Shown: positions 47,109-57,429 of the stretch, in pieces
Numbering within the stretch: the first letter of the stretch is position 1
How the letters are laid out: each line of letters opens with the position of its first letter
DNA from: Ramlibacter albus
Lineage (GTDB): Bacteria; Pseudomonadota; Gammaproteobacteria; Burkholderiales; Burkholderiaceae_C
Assembly (NCBI RefSeq): GCF_014297445.1
Contig: NZ_JACORU010000007.1
Span: forward strand, 248,001-312,000
Reading direction: 5' to 3'
DNA: 64,000 bases
Position numbers and translations under genes: made by a program
Notes under the pieces: generated by a model
The model's database searches: none
Told to the model about the DNA's origin: nothing
Seen by the model: only the letters and a program-made list of their open reading frames with translations

Positions 47109-49820
47109 TTATGCGTACAGGGGGTTGATCTTGTCGGCCTTGATCCCGTACTTCTTGATGGCATCGGCGACCTTCGCAACCGGCACGGTACCGTCTTCCG
47201 ACAGCGCCTTCAAGGCCGCCACGACGATGTAGTGGCGATTCACCTCGAAGTGCTCGCGCAGCTTGCTGCGGAAGTCGCTGCGCCCGAACCCGTCGGTGCC
47301 CAGCACCTTGTACGTGCGGCCCTTGGGCATGAAGGGGCGGATCTGCTCGGCGTACGCCTTCATGTAGTCGGTCGACGCGATCACCGGGCCGTCGTGCTTG
47401 TCCAGCTGCTGCGCGACGAAGGAGACGCGCGGCTTGTCGGTGGGGTGCAGGAGGTTGAAGCGCTCGCAGTCGAGGCCCTCGCGCGCCAGCTCGTTGAAGC
47501 TCGGGCAGCTCCACACTTCGGCGGCGACGCCCCAGTCCTTTTCCAGCAGGTCGCGCGCGGCGATCGACTCGCGCAGGATCGTGCCGCTGCCCAGCAGGTT
47601 CACGCGCGGGCCCTTGGCGATCTTGGGCGCGTCGAGCAGCGAGTACATGCCCTTGACGATCTGCTGCTCGGTGCCGGGCTTCAGGCCGGGCATCGGGTAG
47701 TTCTCGTTGAGCAGGGTGATGTAGTAGAAGACGTTCTCCTGCTTCTCCACCATGCGGCGCAGGCCATCCTGCATGATCACCGCCACTTCGTGCGCGAAGG
47801 TCGGGTCGTAGGAGATGCAGTTGGGGATGGTGCCCGCCATGATGTGGCTGTGGCCGTCCTCGTGCTGCAGGCCTTCGCCGTTGAGCGTCGTGCGCCCCGA
47901 CGTGCCGCCCAGCAGGAAGCCGCGCGCCTGCATGTCGCCCGCCGCCCAGCACAGGTCGCCCACGCGCTGCAGCCCGAACATCGAGTAGTAGATGTAGAAC
48001 GGGATCATGATGCGGTTGCTCGTCGAGTACGACGTGGCCGCGGCGATCCAGCTGGCCATGCCGCCCGCTTCGTTGATGCCCTCCTGCAGGATCTGGCCGG
48101 CCACGTCTTCCTTGTAGTAGGAGACCTGGTCGCGGTCCTGCGGCGTGTACTTCTGGCCTTCGGGGTTGTAGATGCCGATCTGGCGGAACAGGCCTTCCAT
48201 GCCGAAGGTGCGCGCCTCGTCGACGAGGATGGGCACCGTGCGCGGGCCCAGCTCCTTGTCGCGCAGCAGCGTGGTGAGGAAGCGCACGTAGGCCTGCGTC
48301 GTGCTGATCTCGCGGCCTTCGGCCGTCGGGTCCGTCACGGCCTTGAACGCGTCGAGGCCCGGCACCTTCAGCTGCTCGTCCGCCTTGGGGCGGCGCTTGG
48401 GCAGGTAGCCGCCGAGGGCCTGGCGGCGCTCGTGCAGGTACTTCATCTCCGGTGTGTGCTCTTCCGGCTTGTAGAACGGGATCTCGGCGAGCTTGTCGTC
48501 CGGGATCGGGATGTTGAAGCGGTCGCGGAAGGCCTTGATGTCGTCGTCGCCCAGCTTCTTGGCCTGGTGCGCGATGTTCTTGCCCTCGCCCGCCTTGCCC
48601 ATGCCGAAGCCCTTGACGGTCTTCACGAGCAGCACGGTGGGCTGGCCCTTGGTGGTCGTCGCGCGATGGAAGGCCGCGTAGACCTTCTGCGGGTCGTGGC
48701 CGCCGCGGTTCAGGCGCCAGATGTCGTCGTCGCTCATCTTCGCGACCATCTCCAGCGCCTTGGGGTGGCGGCCGAAGAAGTTCTTGCGCACGAAGGCACC
48801 GTCGTTGGCCTTCATGGCCTGGTAGTCGCCGTCGAGCGTCTCCAGCATGATCTTGCGCAGGATGCCTTCTTTGTCGCGCGCGAGCAGCGGGTCCCAGTAG
48901 CTGCCCCAGATCAGCTTGATGACGTTCCAGCCGGCGCCGCGGAACTCGCCTTCCAGCTCCTGGATGATCTTGCCGTTGCCGCGCACCGGGCCGTCCAGGC
49001 GCTGCAGGTTGCAGTTGACGACGAAGATCAGGTTGTCGAGCTTCTCGCGGGCGGCCACGCCGATCGCGCCGAGCGATTCCACTTCGTCCATCTCGCCGTC
49101 GCCGAGGAACGCCCACACCTTGCGGTTCTCGGTGTTGGCGATGCCGCGCGCGTGCAGGTACTTCAGGAAGCGCGCCTGGTAGATCGCCATCAGCGGGCCA
49201 AGGCCCATCGACACCGTGGGGAACTGCCAGAACTCGGGCATCAGCTTCGGGTGGGGGTAGGAGCTCAGCCCCTTGCCATCCACTTCCTGCCGGAAGTTGA
49301 GCAGCTGCTCCTCGCTGATGCGGCCTTCCATGAAGGCACGCGCGTAGATGCCGGGCGCGCTGTGGCCCTGGATGTAGAGGCAGTCGCCGCCGTGGTTCTC
49401 GTTCTCGGCGTGCCAGAAGTGGTTGAAGCCCGCACCCAGCATGGTGGCGAGCGAGGCGAAGGAGGAGATGTGGCCGCCGAGGTCGCCGCCGTCCTCGGGG
49501 TGCAGGCGGTTGGCCTTCACGACCATCGCCATCGCGTTCCAGCGCATGTAGGCGCGCAGGCGCTCTTCCATCTCGAGGTTGCCGGGGCAGCGCTCCTCGT
49601 CGCCCGGCTCGATGGTGTTGACGTAGCCTGTCGTGGCCGAGAACGGCATGTCGATGCCGTGCTGCCGCGCTTCCTCGAGCAGCTGCTCGATCAGGAAGTG
49701 GCCGCGTTCGCGGCCCTCGGATGCGATGACGGCGCCGAGGGCGTCGAGCCATTCACGGGTTTCCTGGGCATCCGCGTCGTTGGCGGCGGCACCGAAGAGT
49801 TTCTCGGGTTGTGCAGACAT
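47109..49820 (-). CDS. aceE: Pyruvate dehydrogenase E1, homodimeric type
   Basis: ThDP-dependent decarboxylase that feeds pyruvate into acetyl-CoA. The 903 residues match the AceE (homodimeric) type. Motifs: SSYPHPKLMPEFWQFPTVSMGLGP, the ThDP/Mg-binding FLGDGEMDE ... NLIFVVNCN, and GTSGRTTLNGEGLQHEDGHS. First gene of aceE-aceF-BPH-lpdA; divergent from a membrane sensor kinase. Confidence 0.97.
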   Translation of the reverse strand: MSAQPEKLFGAAANDADAQETREWLDALGAVIASEGRERGHFLIEQLLEEARQHGIDMPFSATTGYVNTIEPGDEERCPGNLEMEERLRAYMRWNAMAMVVKANRLHPEDGGDLGGHISSFASLATMLGAGFNHFWHAENENHGGDCLYIQGHSAPGIYARAFMEGRISEEQLLNFRQEVDGKGLSSYPHPKLMPEFWQFPTVSMGLGPLMAIYQARFLKYLHARGIANTENRKVWAFLGDGEMDEVESLGAIGVAAREKLDNLIFVVNCNLQRLDGPVRGNGKIIQELEGEFRGAGWNVIKLIWGSYWDPLLARDKEGILRKIMLETLDGDYQAMKANDGAFVRKNFFGRHPKALEMVAKMSDDDIWRLNRGGHDPQKVYAAFHRATTTKGQPTVLLVKTVKGFGMGKAGEGKNIAHQAKKLGDDDIKAFRDRFNIPIPDDKLAEIPFYKPEEHTPEMKYLHERRQALGGYLPKRRPKADEQLKVPGLDAFKAVTDPTAEGREISTTQAYVRFLTTLLRDKELGPRTVPILVDEARTFGMEGLFRQIGIYNPEGQKYTPQDRDQVSYYKEDVAGQILQEGINEAGGMASWIAAATSYSTSNRIMIPFYIYYSMFGLQRVGDLCWAAGDMQARGFLLGGTSGRTTLNGEGLQHEDGHSHIMAGTIPNCISYDPTFAHEVAVIMQDGLRRMVEKQENVFYYITLLNENYPMPGLKPGTEQQIVKGMYSLLDAPKIAKGPRVNLLGSGTILRESIAARDLLEKDWGVAAEVWSCPSFNELAREGLDCERFNLLHPTDKPRVSFVAQQLDKHDGPVIASTDYMKAYAEQIRPFMPKGRTYKVLGTDGFGRSDFRSKLREHFEVNRHYIVVAALKALSEDGTVPVAKVADAIKKYGIKADKINPLYA

Positions 49821-49856
49821 GGGCTTGTCTCCTTGTTATGCCGGGTGAATTTAGTA

Positions 49857-49876
49857 CGCCACCGCGTACGGTGGCG
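49857..49876. promoter_or_regulatory. Perfect inverted repeat in the aceE upstream region
   Basis: CGCCACCG and CGGTGGCG flank a 4-base CGTA centre, 36 bases upstream of the aceE start. It could be a leader hairpin or an operator. Further upstream, at 49880-49896, TGTGA occurs twice on the minus strand with 7 bases between, another possible regulator site. No promoter boxes of good quality were found in the 151-bp divergent gap. Confidence 0.45.
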
Positions 49877-49971
49877 CGAGTCTCTCACAGAATTCTTCAC
49901 ATTTCAAATGGTGCCGACTGGTTTCATAATGTGGGTTTTACGTAGCCAGCCCGGCCTACACTAGCGGTTTG

Positions 49972-52503
49972 ATGCAAGACAACCTTCCGGCCCCGGACCA
50001 AGAGCCCGAGCCCGCCGCCCCGCCCGCCTGGTGGCGGCACTGGTGGCGGCGCCAGACGCCGACCCGCCAGGACCGCTTCGCGATGCTCGCGCCGCTCGCC
50101 GCGGTGCTGCTCTTCCTCGCCGCCATCGTGTCGGCCTTCTGGTACCTGCGGCTGGAGGAGATGGACCGCGAGCAGGAGGCCGTCAAGCGCGACGTCGAGT
50201 ACGCGCAGCAGCGCGTGCGTTTGCGCCTGCTGGAGCGGCAGGAGCAGCTGATGCGCCTGGCGCGCGACGTGGCCAACAAGGAGGTGGACCCCGAGGAGTT
50301 CATGGGCCGCGCCGAGTCGATGGTGGTGCAATACCCGGAGCTACAGGTGCTGACGTGGATCGACGAGCGGCGGCGCATCAAGGCCACCTACTCGGCGCCC
50401 AGCGTTTCGAGCAACAACATGCGGGCCAACGGCGAGATCCTGCGGCCGGGCGAAACCGAGAGCATGTACAGCCTGGCGCGCGACCTGCAGCAGCCGGTCT
50501 ATTCGCAGCCCGCGGCGGGTGCCGAGCGCGGCCTGCTGCAATTGCACGTGCCGATGACCGACCAGGGGCGCTTCGGTGGCGTGGTGCTCGGCGAGTATTC
50601 GATCGACGGACTGCTGCGCTATGGCGTACCGGCCGAAGTGGCCGCGAAGTACGCCGTGGCGCTGCTCGACGGCAAGGGCCGCGTGATCGCGGGCACCTCG
50701 GTGCCGCCGCGCAACCCGGCGACGCAGTTGCTGCCGTGGGCCGCGCAGCCCAACGAATACGAAGTGCCCGTCTCGCCCGTGGGCAACGGGCTGATCCTGC
50801 GCGCGCAGGCGTATCGCACCGGCCTCGGCGTGATCGGCAGCGGGTTGTTCTGGCTGGTGGGTGCGCTCTCCGCGATGACGGCGTGGATGCTGATCGCGAA
50901 CTGGCGGCACACGCGCCGCCGCGTGCAGGCGCAGCACGCGCTGGTGGCCGAGACCAACTTCCGCCGTGCGATGGAGAACTCCATGCTCACCGGCATGCGC
51001 GCGCTGGACCACCAGGGCCGCATCACTTACGTGAACGCCGCGTTCTGCCAGATGACGGGCTGGAGCGAGGCGGAGCTCGTGGGCCGCACGCCGCCCTTCC
51101 CGTATTGGCCCGACGAAGACCGCGACATGCTCGCGGCGCGCCTCGAAGACGAGCTCAACGGCCGCACCGCGCCGGGCGGCCTGCAGGTGCGCGTGAAGCG
51201 CCGCGACGGTTCGCTCTTCGATGCGCGTTTGTACGTGTCGCCGCTCGTGGATGCCAAGGGCCACCAGACCGGCTGGATGACGTCGATGACGGACATCACC
51301 GAGCCGAACCGCATCCGGGAGCAGTTGCAGGCGTCGCACGAGCGCTTCACGACCGTGCTGGAAGCATTGGATGCATCTGTTTCCGTCGCGCCGCTCGGCA
51401 GCGAAGAGCTGCTCTTCGCCAACAAGCTCTATCGGCTGTGGTTCGGTGGGCAGGCCGCGGGCCACTTGCAGATGGTGGCGCAGGCTGGCGTTCCGGCGCA
51501 GCGGCCCGAACAGACGCTCGACGACGTCGACGCGTTCGCCGGACTGCCGACCGGCACCCTCACGACCGCGCAATCGGAGAACGCGGAGATCTACGTGCCC
51601 GAGCTCGGCAAATGGCTCGAAGTGCGGTCGCGCTACCTCAACTGGGTGGACGGGCGCCTCGCGCAGATGGTGATCGCCACCGACATCACGCCGCGCCGCC
51701 ACGCGGAAGAGCAATCGGCCGCGCAGGCCGAGCGCGCGCAATCCGCCAGCCGCCTCGTGACCATGGGCGAGATGGCCTCGAGCGTCGCGCACGAGCTCAA
51801 CCAGCCGCTCACCGCCATCCTCAACTACAGCAACGGCCTCGTCTCGCGGATCAAGAGCAAGCAGATCAACGAGGAGGACCTGCTGGCCGCGCTCGACAAG
51901 ACGGCACGGCAGGCGCAGCGCGCGGGCCAGATCATCCAGCGCATCCGCTCCTTCGTGAAACGCAGCGAACCCAACCGCACGCCGTCGGACGTGCACGTGA
52001 TGGTGAACGAGGCGCTCGAGCTCGCCGAGATCGAGCTGCGCCGACGCAACGTTCGCCTGTCGCACTACGTCGCCGCGCGCCTGCCCAAGCTGATGGTGGA
52101 CCCGATCCTCATCGAGCAGGTGCTGGTGAACCTGCTGAAGAACGCCGCCGAATCCATCGAGCACGCCAAGCGGCCCGCGAGCCGGCGCAGCGTGGAGCTG
52201 CGCGCGATCCCGAAGCAGGTGGACGACCAGCAGGTGGTGGAGTTCTCGGTGCTCGACTCGGGCTCGGGCCTCGCGCCCGAAGTGATGGACCGGTTGTACG
52301 AGGCCTTCTTCTCGACGAAGGTGGAAGGCATGGGCATCGGCCTGAACCTGTGCCGCAGCATCGTGGAGTCGCACCACGGGAGGATGCACGCGGAGAACAT
52401 CTACAATGGGGTGGAAGTCGCCGGGTGCCGTTTTTCCTTCTGGATACCGGTCTCCGGCGCTATCAATACAGTAGCAGGCAAGGACGCCGGGGTGACAGTA
52501 TGA
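49972..52503 (+). CDS. Membrane PAS sensor histidine kinase
   Basis: An 843-residue hybrid of sensing modules: cytoplasmic Pro-rich N terminus, membrane segment at about 36-58, periplasmic sensor region to about 285, second membrane segment near 285-305, a PAS domain (about 331-440, [18 protein letters not shown]), a second, degenerate PAS (about 455-575), HisKA with His607 in [10 protein letters not shown], and HATPase_c ([31 protein letters not shown]). This layout is FixL/DctB-like. The start is the ATG at 49972, not the TTG just before it. It is divergent from aceE and overlaps its response regulator by 4 bp. Confidence 0.93.
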   Translation: MQDNLPAPDQEPEPAAPPAWWRHWWRRQTPTRQDRFAMLAPLAAVLLFLAAIVSAFWYLRLEEMDREQEAVKRDVEYAQQRVRLRLLERQEQLMRLARDVANKEVDPEEFMGRAESMVVQYPELQVLTWIDERRRIKATYSAPSVSSNNMRANGEILRPGETESMYSLARDLQQPVYSQPAAGAERGLLQLHVPMTDQGRFGGVVLGEYSIDGLLRYGVPAEVAAKYAVALLDGKGRVIAGTSVPPRNPATQLLPWAAQPNEYEVPVSPVGNGLILRAQAYRTGLGVIGSGLFWLVGALSAMTAWMLIANWRHTRRRVQAQHALVAETNFRRAMENSMLTGMRALDHQGRITYVNAAFCQMTGWSEAELVGRTPPFPYWPDEDRDMLAARLEDELNGRTAPGGLQVRVKRRDGSLFDARLYVSPLVDAKGHQTGWMTSMTDITEPNRIREQLQASHERFTTVLEALDASVSVAPLGSEELLFANKLYRLWFGGQAAGHLQMVAQAGVPAQRPEQTLDDVDAFAGLPTGTLTTAQSENAEIYVPELGKWLEVRSRYLNWVDGRLAQMVIATDITPRRHAEEQSAAQAERAQSASRLVTMGEMASSVAHELNQPLTAILNYSNGLVSRIKSKQINEEDLLAALDKTARQAQRAGQIIQRIRSFVKRSEPNRTPSDVHVMVNEALELAEIELRRRNVRLSHYVAARLPKLMVDPILIEQVLVNLLKNAAESIEHAKRPASRRSVELRAIPKQVDDQQVVEFSVLDSGSGLAPEVMDRLYEAFFSTKVEGMGIGLNLCRSIVESHHGRMHAENIYNGVEVAGCRFSFWIPVSGAINTVAGKDAGVTV

Positions 52504-53126
52504 GTTTGATTCCCAAAAAGGGAACCGTGTACGTCGTCGACGACGACGAGGCCGTCCGCGATTCGCTGCAGTGGCTGCTGGAGGGCAAGGACTACCGCGT
52601 CCGCTGCTTCGACTCCGCCGAATCCTTCCTCGCCCGCTACGACCCGCGCGAGGTGGCCTGCCTGATCGTCGACATCCGCATGGGCGGCATGACCGGGCTG
52701 GAGCTGCAGGACCGTCTGGTCGAGCGCAAGTCGCCGCTGCCCATCGTCTTCATCACAGGCCACGGCGACGTGCCGATGGCGGTGAACACGATGAAGAAGG
52801 GCGCGATGGACTTCATCCAGAAGCCCTTCAAGGAAGACGAGCTGGTGTCGCTGGTCGAGCGCATGCTCGAGCGCGCGAAGGACACGTTCGCCGAATACCA
52901 GTCGCAGGCCAGCCGCGACGCGCTGCTGTCCAAGCTGACCTCGCGCGAGGCGCAGGTGCTCGAGCGCATCGTCGCGGGCCGCCTGAACAAGCAGATCGCC
53001 GACGACCTGGGCATCAGCATCAAGACGGTGGAGGCGCACCGCGCCAACATCATGGAGAAGTTGAACGCCAACACCGTGGCCGACCTGCTGAAGATCGCGC
53101 TCGGCCAGACACCCCCGAAAGCCTGA
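52500..53126 (+). CDS. FixJ-family response regulator
   Basis: A 208-residue regulator: receiver with Asp58 ([13 protein letters not shown]), Thr/Lys switch residues (FITGHGD; Lys108 in FIQKPF), and a C-terminal LuxR-type HTH ([15 protein letters not shown] ... [15 protein letters not shown]). Partner of the preceding kinase by its 4-bp ATGA overlap. Its stop shares one base with the folD start (TGATG), so kinase, regulator and folD are translationally linked. Confidence 0.95.
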   Translation: MSLIPKKGTVYVVDDDEAVRDSLQWLLEGKDYRVRCFDSAESFLARYDPREVACLIVDIRMGGMTGLELQDRLVERKSPLPIVFITGHGDVPMAVNTMKKGAMDFIQKPFKEDELVSLVERMLERAKDTFAEYQSQASRDALLSKLTSREAQVLERIVAGRLNKQIADDLGISIKTVEAHRANIMEKLNANTVADLLKIALGQTPPKA

Positions 53127-53977
53127 TGGCCGCACAGATCATCGATGGCAACGCGCTTGCCAAGCAGGTCCGCGCCGAAGTCGTGGGCCGGGTCGAAGCG
53201 CTGAAGGCCCGCGGCGTCCAGCCGCACCTGGCCATCGTGCTCGTGGGCGAAGACCCGGCCAGCCAGGTCTATGTGAAGCACAAGGTCAACGACAGCGAGC
53301 AGACGGGCCTGAAGGCGACGCTGGAGCGCTACCCGGCCACGCTCGCCGAAGCGCAGCTGCTCGAACGCATCCACGCGCTCAACGCGGACCCCACGGTGCA
53401 CGGCATCCTCGTGCAGCTGCCATTGCCGAAGCACATGGACAGCCACAAGGTGATCGAGGCGATCTCGCCGGCCAAGGACGTCGACGGTTTCCACGTGTCC
53501 AGCGCCGGCGCGCTGATGGTGGGCCAGCCGGGCTTCTGGCCCTGCACGCCGCACGGCTGCCTGAAGATGCTCGAGTCGATCGGCTACGACTTGAAGGGCA
53601 GGAACGCCGTGGTCATCGGCCGCAGCAACATCGTCGGCAAGCCGATGGCGATGATGCTGCTGGCGAAGGACGCCACCGTGACGATCTGCCACAGCCGTAC
53701 GAAGGACCTCGCCTCTTTCACGCGCAACGCGGACGTCGTGGTCGCGGCCGTCGGCAAGCGCAACGTGCTGACCGCCGACATGGTCAAGCCCGGCGCCGTC
53801 GTCATCGACGTGGGCATGAACCGCAACGACGAAGGCAAGCTCTGCGGTGACGTGGACTTCGCCGGAGTTTCCCAGGTTGCCGGCTGGATCACGCCGGTTC
53901 CCGGCGGTGTGGGCCCGATGACGCGCGCGATGCTGCTCGTCAATACGATCGACGCCGCGGAGCGCGCCACACGTTGA
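53126..53977 (+). CDS. folD: Bifunctional methylenetetrahydrofolate dehydrogenase/cyclohydrolase
   Basis: Interconverts methylene-, methenyl- and formyl-tetrahydrofolate, with NADP+. The 283 residues include the catalytic Tyr49/Lys53 pair (YVKHK), [10 protein letters not shown], the cofactor loop [12 protein letters not shown] and the C-terminal [11 protein letters not shown]. The start at MAAQIIDG overlaps the regulator stop by one base. A gap of 31 bp separates it from the M3 peptidase gene. Confidence 0.97.
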   Translation: MAAQIIDGNALAKQVRAEVVGRVEALKARGVQPHLAIVLVGEDPASQVYVKHKVNDSEQTGLKATLERYPATLAEAQLLERIHALNADPTVHGILVQLPLPKHMDSHKVIEAISPAKDVDGFHVSSAGALMVGQPGFWPCTPHGCLKMLESIGYDLKGRNAVVIGRSNIVGKPMAMMLLAKDATVTICHSRTKDLASFTRNADVVVAAVGKRNVLTADMVKPGAVVIDVGMNRNDEGKLCGDVDFAGVSQVAGWITPVPGGVGPMTRAMLLVNTIDAAERATR

Positions 53978-54008
53978 AACGCGCGCTCGTGCCGCAAAAT
54001 ACGGCAGC

Positions 54009-56030
54009 ATGAGCAACGCCCTCCTCGATTTCAACGACCTGCCCTTGTGGGACAAGGTCCAGCCGGCCGACGTCGGCCCCGCCGTCGATGAACTCCTTGC
54101 CCAGGCCGACGCGGCGCTGGAGCAGGTGACGAAACCCGACTTCCCCACCGAGTGGAACGCGATCGCCAAGGTGCTCGACACCGCCACCGAGCGGCTCGGC
54201 CGCGCCTGGGGCATGGTGGGCCACCTCAACGCCGTGGCCGACACGCCCGAGCTGCGCGCCGCGTACAACGCCGCCCTGCCCCGCGTCACCGAGTTCTGGA
54301 CGCGCCTGGGCGCCGACGAGCGCCTGTACGCCAAGTACAAGGCCATCGACGTGCGGCAGCTCAACGCCGAGCAGAAGCAGGCGCACAAGAACGCCATCCG
54401 CAACTTCGTGCTTTCCGGCGCCGAGCTGCAGGGCGCGGCCAAGGAGCGGTTCGCGCAGATCCAGGAGCGGCAGGCCGAGCTGGCGCAGAAGTTCAGCGAG
54501 AACGCGCTCGACGCCACCGACGCCTTCTCGTACTACGCGAGCGCGGAAGAACTCGAAGGCGTGCCCGAGGACGTGGTGCAGGCCGCGCGCGCCGCTGCAG
54601 AAGCCGAAGGCAAGGCCGGCCACAAGCTCACGCTGAAGATGCCGAGCTACCTGCCAGTGATGCAGTTCGCGCGCAACCGCCAGTTGCGCGAGCGCATGTA
54701 CCGCGCCTACGTCACGCGCGCCAGCGACCAGGGCGACGCGAAGTTCGACAACAGCGAGCTGATGCGCGAGATCCTCTCGCTGCGCCGCGAAGAGGCGCAG
54801 CTGCTTGGCTACAAGAATTTCGCCGAAGTCTCGCTCGTGCCGAAGATGGCGCAGTCGCCCGAACAGGTGGTCACCTTCCTGCGCGACCTCGCGAAGCGCG
54901 CGCGGCCGTATGCGGAGAAGGACCTGCAGGACATGCGCGAGTTCGCCGCGCAGAAACTCGGCATCGCCGACCCGCAGGCCTGGGACTGGTCCTTCATCGG
55001 CGAGAAGCTGAAGGAGGAGCGCTATGCCTTCAGCGAGCAGGAGGTGAAGCAGTACTTCACCGCGCCCAAGGTGCTGGCGGGCCTCTTCAAGATCATCGAG
55101 ACGCTGTTCGAAGTGGCGATCCGCCGCGACTACGCGCCCGTGTGGGCGCCGACGGTGGAGTTCTACCGCATCGAGCGCGAAGGCAAGCTCGTGGGCCAGT
55201 TCTACCTGGACCCCGACGCGCGCACCGGCAAGCGCGGCGGCGCGTGGATGGACGACGTGCGCGCGCGCTGGGCGCGCCCCGACGACGGCAAGCTGCAGAC
55301 GCCGGTGGCGCACCTCGTGTGCAACTTCGCCGAAGGCGTCGAAGGCAAGCCGCCGCTGCTGACGCACGACGACGTCATCACCCTCTTCCACGAGTCGGGC
55401 CATGGCCTGCACCACATGCTCACGCAGGTGAACGAGCGCGACGTCTCGGGCATCAGCGGCGTGGAATGGGACGCGGTGGAACTCCCGAGCCAGTTCATGG
55501 AGAACTTCTGCTGGGAATGGGGCGTGCTCAAGCACATGACGGCGCACGTGGACACCGGCGAGCCGCTGCCGCGCCCGCTCTTCGACAAGATGCTGGCCGC
55601 GAAGAATTTCCAGAGCGGCCTGGGCACGCTGCGGCAGATCGAGTTCGCGCTTTTCGACATGCTGTTGCACACGGACCACGATCCGTCCGCCGACTTCATG
55701 CCGCTGCTCGAGAAGGTCCGCGACGAGGTCGCGGTGCTCAAACCGCCCGCGTTCAACCGCATGGCGCATACTTTCAGTCACATTTTCGCGGGCGGCTACG
55801 CGGCCGGCTACTACAGCTACAAGTGGGCCGAAGTGCTTTCCGCCGACGCGTACGCCGCGTTCGAGGAAACAGCGGGTAATGACGGTATGCCCAGCGTGGA
55901 AACGGGTAGAAAATACCGCAGAGCCATACTCGAGGCGGGCGGCAGCCGGCCGGCGATGGAGTCGTTCAAGGCCTTCCGCGGCCGCGAGCCCACGCTGGAC
56001 GCCCTGCTGCGGCACCAGGGCATGGCCTGA
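54009..56030 (+). CDS. prlC: M3 family oligopeptidase (oligopeptidase A type)
   Basis: Zinc metallopeptidase of the thimet-oligopeptidase family that degrades short peptides in the cytoplasm, including cleaved signal peptides in E. coli. The 673 residues contain the HEXXH site at 461-465 (LFHESGHGLHH) with the downstream Glu ligand region (SGVEWDAVELPSQFMENF). No signal peptide. Probably in the same transcript as folD. Confidence 0.95.
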   Translation: MSNALLDFNDLPLWDKVQPADVGPAVDELLAQADAALEQVTKPDFPTEWNAIAKVLDTATERLGRAWGMVGHLNAVADTPELRAAYNAALPRVTEFWTRLGADERLYAKYKAIDVRQLNAEQKQAHKNAIRNFVLSGAELQGAAKERFAQIQERQAELAQKFSENALDATDAFSYYASAEELEGVPEDVVQAARAAAEAEGKAGHKLTLKMPSYLPVMQFARNRQLRERMYRAYVTRASDQGDAKFDNSELMREILSLRREEAQLLGYKNFAEVSLVPKMAQSPEQVVTFLRDLAKRARPYAEKDLQDMREFAAQKLGIADPQAWDWSFIGEKLKEERYAFSEQEVKQYFTAPKVLAGLFKIIETLFEVAIRRDYAPVWAPTVEFYRIEREGKLVGQFYLDPDARTGKRGGAWMDDVRARWARPDDGKLQTPVAHLVCNFAEGVEGKPPLLTHDDVITLFHESGHGLHHMLTQVNERDVSGISGVEWDAVELPSQFMENFCWEWGVLKHMTAHVDTGEPLPRPLFDKMLAAKNFQSGLGTLRQIEFALFDMLLHTDHDPSADFMPLLEKVRDEVAVLKPPAFNRMAHTFSHIFAGGYAAGYYSYKWAEVLSADAYAAFEETAGNDGMPSVETGRKYRRAILEAGGSRPAMESFKAFRGREPTLDALLRHQGMA

Positions 56031-56067
56031 CGACCGAACAGAACCAAAGACGTTGGAGTAACCCGAG

Positions 56068-56727
56068 ATGTTCCAAGCGCGACCCGTGGTTGGCGCGGCC
56101 CTGCTGGGGCTGGCGGCTCTGTGCAGCATCGGTGCCGGGGCGCAGACGATCTACCGCATCGTCGGCCCGGATGGCAAGGTCACGTTCTCCGATCGGCCGC
56201 CCGAAGACGCGAAAGCCAAGGCCTCGCTCGCGCCGACGGTGAGCGGCGCGAATAGCACGCAGAGCCTGCCGTTCGAGCTGCGCCAGCCCGCCCAGCGCTA
56301 CCCCGTCACGCTGTACACGGCCGCCAACTGCGCACCCTGCGGCAACGCGCGCAACTTCCTCTCCTCGCGCGGCATCCCGTTCACCGAGCGCACGGTGGGC
56401 AGCAACGAGGACATCGAAGCCTTGCAGCGCCTGGCCGGGTCGCCGACGGTGCCCTTCGCCACCATCGGCGCGCAGCAGCTCAAGGGATTCTCGGAATCGG
56501 AGTGGTCGCAGTTCCTCGACGCCGCGGGCTACCCGAAGACGTCGATCCTGCCCGCGGGTTATCGCAACCCGCCGCCCTCGCCGCTCGTGGCGGTGCAGGC
56601 ACCCACGCAGCCACGCGCGCAGGGTGGTGACGGGCAGCAGCCCACGGCGCAGAACACGCCGGGGCAGCAACAGCCGCCGCGGCCGCCGGCCGAGAACCCG
56701 GACAACCCCGCCGGGATCCGGTTCTAG
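56068..56727 (+). CDS. Secreted DUF4124-glutaredoxin-like protein
   Basis: A 219-residue protein with a signal peptide (about 1-25), a DUF4124 segment ([22 protein letters not shown]), a glutaredoxin-like fold with the CAPC redox pair (Cys88, Cys91) and the cis-Pro loop [11 protein letters not shown], and a Pro/Gln-rich tail of about 50 residues. Predicted periplasmic thiol-disulfide protein; partner unknown. Its TAG stop shares the CTAG palindrome with the stop of convergent rpiA. Confidence 0.83.
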   Translation: MFQARPVVGAALLGLAALCSIGAGAQTIYRIVGPDGKVTFSDRPPEDAKAKASLAPTVSGANSTQSLPFELRQPAQRYPVTLYTAANCAPCGNARNFLSSRGIPFTERTVGSNEDIEALQRLAGSPTVPFATIGAQQLKGFSESEWSQFLDAAGYPKTSILPAGYRNPPPSPLVAVQAPTQPRAQGGDGQQPTAQNTPGQQQPPRPPAENPDNPAGIRF

Positions 56728-57404
56728 AACTCCAGCGTCTTCACGCCCGCCGCCGTGCCCAGCAGGCACACGGCGGCCTTCTGGTGCGCGAACACGCCCA
56801 CCGTCACCACGCCGGGCCACTGGTTCACTTCGCTTTCGAACGCGAGCGGATCGCCGATCGCGAGCCCCGTCACGTCGAGGATGTGCTGGCCGTTGTCCGT
56901 GACGAGCGGTGCGTTGTCCTTCATGCGCAGCTTCGCGGTGCCACCCTTCGCAGCGAAGAGTGCCGTGATGCGCTTCGTGGCCATGGGGATCACTTCCACC
57001 GGCAACGGGAACTTGCCCAGCGTGTCCACCAGCTTCGACTCGTCGGCGATGCACACGAAGCGCTTCGACTGCGCCGCGACGATCTTCTCGCGCGTGAGCG
57101 CCGCGCCGCCACCCTTGACCATGTAGCCGCGGCGGTCGATCTCGTCGGCGCCGTCGATGTACACGGAGAGTTCGCCCACCTCGTTGGCATCGAACACCTG
57201 GATGCCCAGCGCGCGCAGGCGCTCGGTGGAAGCGTTGGAGCTGGAGACCGCGCCGGGGATCTTGTCCTTCATCGCCGCGAGCGCATCGATGAACTTGTTG
57301 ACCGTGGAGCCGGTGCCCACGCCGACGATCTCGCCCGGCACCACGTATTGCAGCGCGGCCTGCCCGACCAGCGCCTTCAGTTCGTCCTGCGTCATTTGCG
57401 ACAA
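56724..57404 (-). CDS. rpiA: Ribose-5-phosphate isomerase A
   Basis: Interconverts ribose-5-phosphate and ribulose-5-phosphate in the pentose phosphate pathway. The 226 residues show [54 protein letters not shown] (in part) with the catalytic acid/base region. It is divergent from pyrD with only 25 bp between start codons. Confidence 0.96.
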   Translation of the reverse strand: MSQMTQDELKALVGQAALQYVVPGEIVGVGTGSTVNKFIDALAAMKDKIPGAVSSSNASTERLRALGIQVFDANEVGELSVYIDGADEIDRRGYMVKGGGAALTREKIVAAQSKRFVCIADESKLVDTLGKFPLPVEVIPMATKRITALFAAKGGTAKLRMKDNAPLVTDNGQHILDVTGLAIGDPLAFESEVNQWPGVVTVGVFAHQKAAVCLLGTAAGVKTLEF

Positions 57405-57429
57405 TCCTTTCGAAGCAAGGGATTATCCG

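Noticed and set aside
49902-49930. Possible plus-strand promoter with a CATAAT box before the PAS kinase
   Set aside because: The -10 box is fair, but the sequence at the -35 position matches only three of six bases.
45303-49964. Open plus-strand frame of 1553 codons opposite aceE and aceF
   Set aside because: It is antisense to three clearly conserved genes, and its translation is dominated by Arg, Ala, Val, His and Leu, typical of GC-rich shadow frames. No family resemblance.
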